Positions 1 to 5,462 of a stretch of 7,012 bases of DNA are shown piece by piece (within the stretch, counting starts at the first letter, position 1; every line of letters begins with the position of its first letter). The notes beneath the pieces are model-generated. The model saw nothing but the letters and a program-made list of their open reading frames with translations, was not told where the DNA came from and searched no databases. The DNA is from an archaeon (GTDB lineage: Archaea; B1Sed10-29; WALL01), in NCBI GenBank assembly GCA_030592525.1, contig JAUVIW010000052.1, positions 1 through 7,012 on the forward strand, given 5' to 3'. The position numbers were made by a program, and so were the translations under genes.

Positions 1-236
1 CTCACGGTTCCGCTGCTTATTGAGTTTTGGAGAGCTCTGCTGTTAACGTTTGCAGTTCCGATGTTCGATACCATGATAGTTCCACCCTGGCAATTGGCTG
101 AGATGACTCCCGGCTTGGTGGTCGTTGGCTGTTGTGTAGCTAGACCTCCTACCCAGAAGTACAACCCAACCGCTGCAATGACCGCGATTGCGATGAGCAA
201 TACTACAGCCACGATTGGACTAATTCCTTTTTTCAT
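1..236 (-). CDS. Type IV pilin-like protein with class III signal peptide (3' part outside window)
   Basis: Surface filament subunit precursor; 78 residues are visible before the window ends. It starts MKKGISPIVAVVLL and continues as an unbroken hydrophobic helix to about residue 29, then WVGG and a Thr/Pro/Gln-rich stretch (residues 34-42). A short positively charged leader ending in Lys-Gly before Ile-Ser-Pro is the site cut by archaeal prepilin peptidase (PibD/EppA/FlaK type), so cleavage is expected after Gly4; the helix would then pack in the filament core. The N-terminus fits the archaeal type IV pilin N-terminal family (Pfam Pilin_N/DUF1628 type). The ATG at 236 is chosen because a near-perfect SD (AGGAGGTG, 244-251) lies 7 bases upstream. 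A single Cys49 is visible. The first 47 residues match the upstream pilin at 39 positions, showing a tandem paralogue pair, but the bodies differ. Whether it is an adhesion pilin or another pseudopilin cannot be told from this fragment. Confidence 0.85.
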   Translation of the reverse strand, partial: MKKGISPIVAVVLLIAIAVIAAVGLYFWVGGLATQQPTTTKPGVISANCQGGTIMVSNIGTANVNSRALQNSISSGTV

Positions 237-243
237 TTTATTG

Positions 244-251
244 CACCTCCT
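244..251 (-). promoter_or_regulatory. Strong Shine-Dalgarno of the partial pilin
   Basis: The minus strand reads AGGAGGTG followed by a 7-base spacer and ATG at 236. This is the strongest ribosome binding site in the window and suggests a well-translated structural protein. Confidence 0.8.
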
Positions 252-292
252 AAATGACAATGCCACTTAGGCTGCAAAAGCAACGAAATCAC

Positions 293-304
293 CCTTTATA
301 AAGG
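293..304 (-). promoter_or_regulatory. TATA box for the partial pilin, perfect 12-bp palindrome
   Basis: CCTTTATAAAGG lies in the 92-base gap between the two pilin genes, centred about 62 bases before the start codon. A transcription start about 25 bases downstream would give a leader of roughly 35 bases containing the SD. The gap also holds a small GGTT-CTT-AACC inverted repeat at 315-325, just after the upstream pilin stop; its role is unclear. The promoter call rests on sequence resemblance to archaeal TATA boxes and on position. Confidence 0.6.
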
Positions 305-328
305 TTTTGCTTCGGGTTCTTAACCAGC

Positions 329-739
329 TCAGCATAGGCCCTTGGGAATGAAGAACTGCGCCTGTGAGATGGACTGCTCGCCATACACCACGTAATGCAT
401 GCCCACAGTGAAGTTCCCAGTGAAATTCAGCTCGCGCTGCCCGCCATTAGCAGCTATGTCCGGGTCACTGTAATTTGCTCTCCACGAGTCAGAGCTGATA
501 TACAGCTCGGAATCCACAGGCCTGTAAGAGTCAAGGTTCTGCACCATAACCGTAGCCCACTCAACCGAAGCGTTCTTCACGCCACAGCTGATGCCCTGTG
601 CTGATATCACAATAGGCTTTTCCGTGGTCGGCTGCTTCGTGGTGATGCCCCCCACCCAGTAGAACAAGCCCACTGCCGCTATCACAGCAATAGCGATTAG
701 GAGCACAACGGCCACGATTGGGGATATGCCTTTTCTCAT
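329..739 (-). CDS. Type IV pilin-like surface protein (class III signal peptide)
   Basis: Complete 136-residue pilin-like precursor. It begins MRKGISPIVAVVLL; prepilin peptidase is expected to cut after Gly4, leaving a hydrophobic helix (residues 5-29) as filament core and membrane anchor before assembly. After WVGG and a Thr/Pro linker (residues 33-42) comes a polar domain of about 90 residues, probably beta-rich. It carries four N-glycosylation sequons (Asn56, Asn89, Asn105, Asn109) and exactly two cysteines, Cys52 and the last residue Cys136, placed to staple the C-terminus back to the domain start. The ATG at 739 is preferred over the GTG at 748 because that GTG is part of the SD itself (AGGTG, 746-750), six bases before the ATG. 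It lies 45 bases after the giant coiled-coil gene and has its own TATA-like box, so it is likely transcribed independently. Its G+C is about half, lower than genes further upstream. The family is clear from the N-terminus; no assembly ATPase or platform gene is in the window, so filament type is open. Confidence 0.88.
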   Translation of the reverse strand: MRKGISPIVAVVLLIAIAVIAAVGLFYWVGGITTKQPTTEKPIVISAQGISCGVKNASVEWATVMVQNLDSYRPVDSELYISSDSWRANYSDPDIAANGGQRELNFTGNFTVGMHYVVYGEQSISQAQFFIPKGLC

Positions 740-745
740 GTTCAA

Positions 746-750
746 CACCT
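746..750 (-). promoter_or_regulatory. Shine-Dalgarno that decides the pilin start
   Basis: AGGTG six bases upstream of the ATG at 739. It contains the in-frame GTG at 748, which would otherwise add three residues (Met-Leu-Asn) to the leader; using it as SD excludes it as start. Confidence 0.65.
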
Positions 751-774
751 ATTCCCCTAGCAAATCAAGCCACG

Positions 775-782
775 TTTATAAG
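775..782 (-). promoter_or_regulatory. TATA-like box for the complete pilin
   Basis: The minus strand reads CTTATAAA, centred about 39 bases before the ATG at 739 and only two bases beyond the stop codon of the coiled-coil gene (785-787). A start about 25 bases downstream leaves a leader of roughly 12-15 bases, just enough for the SD. The core resembles the TTTATAAA of the next pilin promoter. Confidence 0.55.
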
Positions 783-784
783 CA

Positions 785-964
785 TTATGTCCTGCGAACG
801 ATGTTTCCGCGCACTGTCACGCCCTTGCGGCTAATGGACAGCTCGGCGCGCACCTGCGCCACAGGCACTCCAGTCACATTCGCTATTTCAGGTATGGTCG
901 TGCTCCCTCCCGGCGGCAAAGAGCCGATGGCTTTGAGCACGAGCTGCTCTGGTGACAAAGTGAC
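785..964 (-). other. Winged-helix-like C-terminal domain of the coiled-coil protein
   Basis: Residues about 1485-1543. Pattern: helix (SPEQLVLKAIGSL), a Pro-Gly-Gly turn, a helix-turn-helix-like pair (TTIPEIANVTGVPVAQVRAE) and a short basic beta-hairpin (RKGVTVRGNIVRR). This order (H1, H2, turn, H3, wing) is that of small winged-helix domains. It is the only clearly globular part of the protein and is set off by a run of prolines. The call is made by eye, so a nucleic-acid or protein-binding role is inference. Confidence 0.5.
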
Positions 965-3900
965 GCCGGGCGGCGGAGGCAGCGGCTTCGCCTTCACGCT
1001 CTCGAGCTTGGCCTGCGCCGACGCCAGCTTCTCGCTCGCCACCTGCAGCGTGGCATCCTTGCTTGCGAGAGCCTCGCGAGTCTGCGGCTTTGCAATTTGC
1101 CGTTCCTCGACAGCGCGCTGCGCTTCCTTCGCTTTCAGGCCGGCTTCGCCGAGCATCTCGACCGCGGGCCCGAAGTCAGGGATTGCGATACCATGGTCAA
1201 CTTCCTCACTCATTTTCTTGAGCTCGCCCTCCGCGCGCTCCAACGACTTTGTGTCCGCGAGCTCAGAGTCCTCCTTGAGCAGGTTAAGCTCCTTGCGCAA
1301 AATGCCTGCGGCCTTGACCGGCTTGGCGTCCTTGGGCTCCTCGCGCTTTATCGCCTCGCGCGCGGCGCGCATCCTGTCAATGGACCTCTTGAACTTCGCG
1401 TACTCCGCGTCCACTTCCTTCGTGGCCTCCGGCTTTTCAGTGATGGCCTTGGTGAGCGCTTTTTCCTCGCGCTCCCGGCGCTTGAGTATCTTGTCCACTT
1501 CGGGGAACCTCGCGTGCGCCGCCTTCAAATCAATGCGCAGGTCGTTCAGTGTCTCGCGCTCGTACTCCAACAGCTTGTGCGCGTCCCTGAGCACCGAGCG
1601 GATTCCATCATAATCCGGATTCTTGCCTGCGAGTGCCTGGTTGCACTCGCGCACCCTTGAAAGCGCTTCCTGCATGCCGCGCTTCTCGAGCTCCAAGTCG
1701 AGCAGGTCTTCCTGCACTTCGATGAGTAAATTCTTGGCTATGGCGAGCTCCTTGGGCTTTGCGCCCTTGTCAATGAACCCGGCCATTTTCTCCTTGACTT
1801 CTGCGACGCGGTCCGCGAGCTTCTGGTACTCCGGGTTCCCTGTGCTGAGCTCGTGCTCAACGCGGAACAGGTCCTGCCTCAGCTCCTGTGCCTCGCTTTC
1901 CTTGCCCCCGCCCTTGAACAGTACTTCCTTGAGCTTTTCCACGCTTTTTCCCAGCTTGCCTTGCGCAGGCCTGTGGCCGAGCTTCTTCTCGTGCTTGCCC
2001 ACTTCCTCGCCAAGCTCCTTGATGCCCTTCTTCATTTCAGTCTTCTGGCCTTCGGCAACAGCCGTCTCGATGTTCTCGACGCGGTGTAGCTCGCGCTTGA
2101 ATGTTTCCTTGTCCGCTCCAGTGTCTTCGCGCAGCTCGGCGAGCTCCATCTTGACTTCACCGATTGATTCCGCTTTCTCGAGCTTCTTGTGCGAGTCCTT
2201 CATCTTCGCGACGAGCTCGCCCTCGGTCTTCTCGTCAAGCTCTTTCACTAGCCCGGCAATCGTGGTCAGCTGCGCCTGCGACACTTTCTGTTCTTTGGCA
2301 TGGTGCTTGTCCGCTTCGCGGAGTGCGCCAAGGTCGTTTTCGAGGCCCGCAATCTCCTCTTTCACCCGCCGCATCGCGTTGCTGTAGTCAAGCCCGTGCA
2401 CCGTGCTCTCATCGAGCTTCTTGAGCGTGTCCTGCAGCCGAGCGAGCTCGACGCGGATGCGCTTGTCCTCCTGCTGCCCGGCACCGAGCTTGTTCACGAG
2501 CTCCGTGGTTCGCTCGTGGATGTCATCCACCTGCTTGGTTAGCTTGAGATAGTTCTCGTCGTCCTGCTCGACATCGCGCTTGATTGCGTCCAGCCCGGCC
2601 ATCGCGCTCCCGATCTTTTTCTCGAGCCCCACAACTTCTTTCACATGCATCTGCTGCGCTTGCTGCTGCATGATTGCAAGCTTCTTGTCGAGCTCGCTGA
2701 TGCCTGTTTTCACCCGTGTCTCGGCTTCGGCGCGCTGCTTCGCGGCGCTTGCCTTGGCGTCCTCGACCACTTGGTCCAGGGACCCGAGCTCCTTGCTTAT
2801 CTCGTGGAACCGCTGCGTGACATCCTTGCTGTACGCCACGTGCCCCTTGAGCTCTGTGTACGCTTCCTTGAGCTCGACCAGTTGCTGCATGGTCGCGGTG
2901 TCGGCGCCGCGCATTTGTGTGGCAATGCTCTCGAGCTTTGCCGCGTTCTTCCCCAATCGTGAGTCGAGGTTCTGTGCCTGCACTTCCTTGAGCCCGGATG
3001 TAATCGAGTCCAGCGCGTTCGTGAGCTCCTTGTGCTCCTTGATGCGCACTAATTTGTTCACGGTCTCGTCGTTCATCAGCCTCTGTTCCAGGGCCGTGTT
3101 CCTTTCGCCGAGTGAGCGGTACAATTCCTTGAGCCGGGTGACGTCGTTGGTGGTGGCCATGCGCGCCTTAATTTCGGCGAGCTGCTTTTTCACGTCCTTT
3201 GACTTTGCTGCTTCCTCGTCGAGGTGCGTGATTGCGCCTTGGAGCTCGTCGACCTGTGACTTGCGCACGCGGTCCTGCGTCTGCATTGTTGCGGCCACGC
3301 CCTGCAGGCGCGAAGCGACCTTTGTGATGCGGCCATCAAGGTGCTGCTCCTTTATCGAGCTGATTTGGTCGTGAAGCTCGGTGAGCTTGTGCTGGAAATC
3401 CTCGTTCTCCCTCGTGCGCACCGTGCTGTCCACTGCCTTTGTGCCCTGCATGCGGAGCGCGAGCCCGTCGTGCGATGCCTGCAGGTCGTTGAGCTGGCGG
3501 CGCAGCTCTTTCACGGTCGCATCGACAGTGCTCTTTGTCTCAAGCCGCTCCATGTGCTCGGCCACGCTGTCCACTGGCGTGCCGCGCACCCGCTTGAGGC
3601 GCTTGACATCATCCTGCAGTGAGTCGAGCTGTGAGTGCATGCTCTCGACTTCTTCCATTCCCTCAGTCAATTTGCCGAGGTCCTTGACCGTGAGCTCGCC
3701 CTTCATCCGTATGCTCTCGATGACTTGCGCGAGCTTGTCCGCCATCTCCGTGGCTTCGGGCGGGCTTGCTGTCCGCAGCTTCTTGAGCTGCTGTTCCATT
3801 GCGTTGAGCCGCGCGTTATTGTGCTTGAGTGACTCGGTGCCTGTGGCTGCGCTTGCCTTGACCATTCTTTCGAGCTCGCGCAGCTTTTCCTCCACGCTCG

Positions 3901-5416
3901 CCGGAACCTTGGCTTCGGAGCGCAATTCAGTTATGTCGTCGCGCATGTCGCCAAGCGCGTGCTCCTGCTCTTCGCGGAGGCGCGCGAGCGCATTCTCAAA
4001 AGGCTTGCCTTTCGGCACTTTTTTCAGCGCCTCTACGTCGTCGCGCAGTTGCTTGAGCCCGGTGGCGGGCGCCGCGCCCGGCTTGAACTCGAGTGCCTTG
4101 ACTTCTGTGCGAATGCCTTCGACGTCAGAGAAGAGTTCCTGCAGCTTTTCAGTGTCGCGCTTGGTAGTGTAGTAGTCCATGACTTCGCCGGCCCTGACCG
4201 CGCGCTCCAGTGTGCCGACACGGTCCTCGAGCTTTGTCAGGCCCTCGCCAGCAAAGGGGCTTATGCTATTCCTGCCCTTTTTTTTTAAGAGCTCTTTCAT
4301 TGAGGCGTCCATTGAGTCGAGCTTTGCGTTGAGCTCGCTGAGGTTTTGCTTGGGCATGGTTTTCCGGAGCTCTGCGAACTCTGTTTTCATGTCCGCTATT
4401 TGCTGGAGTGACTCGGTGGGTATTTCGTCCAGTGCCTTGAGTGCTTCGGTGGCTTTGCCCAGGCGCTCCTCGATTCCTGTGATTGACTCGAGGTGCTTGT
4501 CGAGGTCCGCAATCCTCTGCTCGACCTGCTGGCTCTTTTTGTCGGTCTCCACGAGTATTTGCTCGTCGTGCGCGAGGAGCTTTTTCTCCATGGCTTCCAG
4601 CTGTGCTTCCAGGCTGCCGAGTGCGGATGTTGTGGACTGCACTGCGTTCAGCTTTTGGCCCACTGATTCCATGGACTGGTTGATTGTGCTCAGCCGCTCT
4701 TCGAGCGATGCTGCCGTTGTTTTCAGCGTGGTGACCTGCTCCTTGAGCTCTTCCGAGACTCCGCCGCCGGTCCCTGTCCTGATTTCCTTGATTTGTGAGT
4801 TAAGGTTGCTCACCGTGACCCTTATTGCGTCGAGCTCCTGGAGGTACGGTGGAGTGGTGACCTGGTCGAGGATGGTCGCCATCTTCTTGTTCATTTCCTG
4901 GTAGTTCCTTGCCTGGTTGCGCTCGAACTCCTCGAGCTCTTCCTTTGTTGCGTTGGTCGCCTTTGTCGCGTCGAGCGTCGTGCGGATGTTGTCAAGCAAG
5001 TCAATGGTGTGTGACTGTGTTTCCGCGAGGGTCTTGATTATCTCGTCAGTGTTGGCGGTCTCCACTTCTTCCATGGAGTCGAGGAGGACGTCGAGGAGGT
5101 AGTCGAACTTGTCTATCATTTCCTCTGTTTCTTTCACGTTGGTGCGGAGAAGGTCCTCGATTTCCCCCCCTCCGGATGGGCGCCTGCGCGGCTCTTCATA
5201 GTCGTCTTCGTAGTCGCGCCTGCGGGGTGCCCGCCTTTTGCGCACATCCTCTACGCGCCTTGTGCGGCGGGGCTCTTCGCGCCTTGGCCTCTCTATTGTG
5301 CGCGTGCTCCTCTTCCGCTCCATGAACGTGTCGAGTTCGGCTAGCTCGCGCTTCAGGGCTTCTTGATCCTTTTTCAGGGACACTATCTTTGAGCGCATTT
5401 CGCTTTTGTCAGCCAA
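785..5416 (-). CDS. Giant coiled-coil protein with Arg-rich N-terminal segment and winged-helix-like C-terminus
   Basis: About 1543 residues; family not recognised. In order: a short amphipathic helix (11-33); an Arg-rich, probably disordered segment (34-79, 19 Arg) ending in Ser-Gly-Gly-Gly; very long heptad-like coiled coil (about 85-1150) broken by Gly/Pro-rich spots; a helical C-terminal third with a spaced [DE]-[YF] motif; a Pro-rich linker (about 1476-1484, LPPPPG); and a compact end of about 59 residues that reads like a small winged helix. No signal peptide, transmembrane segment or Walker motif is visible, so it is probably cytoplasmic and is not an SMC/Rad50 ATPase or a chemoreceptor. 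I find only one Cys (1258) and no Trp. The TTG at 5416 is chosen because an SD (GAGGTG) sits 5 bases upstream. A 48-residue in-frame extension to 5560 is rejected: it is rich in Cys and Trp, unlike the rest, and runs back into the archaeosortase gene. The first ATG (5398, Met7) is too far from the SD. Role unknown; a scaffold, cytoskeletal or nucleoid-associated protein is possible. Confidence 0.85.
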   Translation of the reverse strand: MADKSEMRSKIVSLKKDQEALKRELAELDTFMERKRSTRTIERPRREEPRRTRRVEDVRKRRAPRRRDYEDDYEEPRRRPSGGGEIEDLLRTNVKETEEMIDKFDYLLDVLLDSMEEVETANTDEIIKTLAETQSHTIDLLDNIRTTLDATKATNATKEELEEFERNQARNYQEMNKKMATILDQVTTPPYLQELDAIRVTVSNLNSQIKEIRTGTGGGVSEELKEQVTTLKTTAASLEERLSTINQSMESVGQKLNAVQSTTSALGSLEAQLEAMEKKLLAHDEQILVETDKKSQQVEQRIADLDKHLESITGIEERLGKATEALKALDEIPTESLQQIADMKTEFAELRKTMPKQNLSELNAKLDSMDASMKELLKKKGRNSISPFAGEGLTKLEDRVGTLERAVRAGEVMDYYTTKRDTEKLQELFSDVEGIRTEVKALEFKPGAAPATGLKQLRDDVEALKKVPKGKPFENALARLREEQEHALGDMRDDITELRSEAKVPASVEEKLRELERMVKASAATGTESLKHNNARLNAMEQQLKKLRTASPPEATEMADKLAQVIESIRMKGELTVKDLGKLTEGMEEVESMHSQLDSLQDDVKRLKRVRGTPVDSVAEHMERLETKSTVDATVKELRRQLNDLQASHDGLALRMQGTKAVDSTVRTRENEDFQHKLTELHDQISSIKEQHLDGRITKVASRLQGVAATMQTQDRVRKSQVDELQGAITHLDEEAAKSKDVKKQLAEIKARMATTNDVTRLKELYRSLGERNTALEQRLMNDETVNKLVRIKEHKELTNALDSITSGLKEVQAQNLDSRLGKNAAKLESIATQMRGADTATMQQLVELKEAYTELKGHVAYSKDVTQRFHEISKELGSLDQVVEDAKASAAKQRAEAETRVKTGISELDKKLAIMQQQAQQMHVKEVVGLEKKIGSAMAGLDAIKRDVEQDDENYLKLTKQVDDIHERTTELVNKLGAGQQEDKRIRVELARLQDTLKKLDESTVHGLDYSNAMRRVKEEIAGLENDLGALREADKHHAKEQKVSQAQLTTIAGLVKELDEKTEGELVAKMKDSHKKLEKAESIGEVKMELAELREDTGADKETFKRELHRVENIETAVAEGQKTEMKKGIKELGEEVGKHEKKLGHRPAQGKLGKSVEKLKEVLFKGGGKESEAQELRQDLFRVEHELSTGNPEYQKLADRVAEVKEKMAGFIDKGAKPKELAIAKNLLIEVQEDLLDLELEKRGMQEALSRVRECNQALAGKNPDYDGIRSVLRDAHKLLEYERETLNDLRIDLKAAHARFPEVDKILKRREREEKALTKAITEKPEATKEVDAEYAKFKRSIDRMRAAREAIKREEPKDAKPVKAAGILRKELNLLKEDSELADTKSLERAEGELKKMSEEVDHGIAIPDFGPAVEMLGEAGLKAKEAQRAVEERQIAKPQTREALASKDATLQVASEKLASAQAKLESVKAKPLPPPPGVTLSPEQLVLKAIGSLPPGGSTTIPEIANVTGVPVAQVRAELSISRKGVTVRGNIVRRT
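1150..1870 (-). repeat. Putative degenerate ~72-residue helical repeat (protein level)
   Basis: Four short motifs recur at near-regular spacing in the C-terminal third: NPEY (Tyr1197), NPDY (Tyr1269), DAEY (Tyr1339) and IPDF (Phe1415), spaced 72, 70 and 76 residues. Each is followed by an amphipathic helix of about 20 residues rich in Ala, Leu, Lys and Glu, and two are preceded by a Gly-containing turn. Similarity outside the motif is low, so this may be an old helical-hairpin repeat or a coincidence of low-complexity helices. Confidence 0.35.
2786..2974 (-). repeat. Internal repeat copy B of the coiled-coil protein
   Basis: Residues 815-877 align without gaps to residues 691-753 (copy A), with 23 of 63 positions identical by eye. 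Shared marks are QxLDxR, KxA, AxxM, EL, and the run SKDV followed by EI. The two copies are 124 residues apart. Confidence 0.55.
3158..3346 (-). repeat. Internal repeat copy A of the coiled-coil protein
   Basis: Residues 691-753, partner of copy B. Similarity continues weakly about 20 residues towards the N-terminus (HKLT versus HKELT, then an I-S-K-E pattern). This suggests a unit larger than 63 residues, perhaps up to the 124-residue offset. Confidence 0.55.
4278..4286 (-). other. A9 run forming an A-AAA-AAG slippery heptamer inside the coiled-coil gene
   Basis: In the coding strand the codons are TTA AAA AAA AAG GGC (Leu377-Lys-Lys-Lys-Gly), with nine consecutive A. The last seven bases form A-AAA-AAG in the reading phase used at the bacterial dnaX frameshift site. 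A shift into either other frame meets a stop (TAG or TAA) within about five codons, giving a product of about 383-385 residues. Whether slippage happens is unknown. Confidence 0.35.
5173..5317 (-). other. Arg-rich low-complexity segment of the coiled-coil protein
   Basis: Residues about 34-82 include 19 Arg between residues 34 and 79, mixed with Glu, Asp, Pro and Tyr (for example RKRRAPRRRDYEDDYEEPRR), and end in Pro-Ser-Gly-Gly-Gly. Alternating basic and acidic patches of this kind are typical of disordered RNA- or DNA-binding tails. Confidence 0.6.
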
Positions 5417-5421
5417 TCTCG

Positions 5422-5427
5422 CACCTC
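5422..5427 (-). promoter_or_regulatory. Shine-Dalgarno that fixes the TTG start of the coiled-coil gene
   Basis: GAGGTG with a 5-base spacer before TTG at 5416. The nearest ATG is 23 bases from it, so TTG is the only start at normal distance. Confidence 0.65.
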
Positions 5428-5450
5428 GTTTCCCCTTTAAAAGCAAAGGG

Positions 5451-5460
5451 CATATAAAAA
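5451..5460 (-). promoter_or_regulatory. TATA-like promoter of the coiled-coil gene
   Basis: The minus strand reads TTTTTATATG, starting two bases after the archaeosortase stop codon. A transcription start about 25 bases downstream (near 5430) leaves a leader of about 15 bases with the SD. The T5 run directly after the stop could also serve as a weak archaeal terminator for the upstream operon. A second AT-rich patch (CTTTTAAAGG, about 5434-5443) is too near the start to be the TATA box. Confidence 0.5.
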
Positions 5461-5462
5461 GG

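Noticed and set aside
315..325. GGTT-CTT-AACC inverted repeat as a transcription terminator
   Set aside because: The stem is only four pairs and lacks a following T-run on the minus strand, so it is too weak to call.
740..748. GTG start at 748 for the pilin
   Set aside because: This GTG is part of the SD (AGGTG) that serves the ATG at 739, and the class III leader is of normal length from that ATG.
785..900. Archaeosortase sorting signal at the end of the coiled-coil protein
   Set aside because: The C-terminus has no PGF-like motif and no hydrophobic helix followed by a basic tail; it is a polar domain ending in VRRT.
726..5102. A series of long plus-strand open frames opposite the coiled-coil gene
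   Set aside because: They are Ser-, Arg- and Leu-rich translations of the reverse of Glu/Lys/Leu codons (GAG, AAG, CTC). They have no SD, no recognisable domain and mutual overlaps in different frames. The minus-strand protein explains the whole stretch.
785..5416. SMC/Rad50-like ATPase, chemoreceptor or S-layer stalk protein
   Set aside because: No Walker A/B or signature motif at the ends, no HAMP or membrane helices, and no signal peptide are visible.
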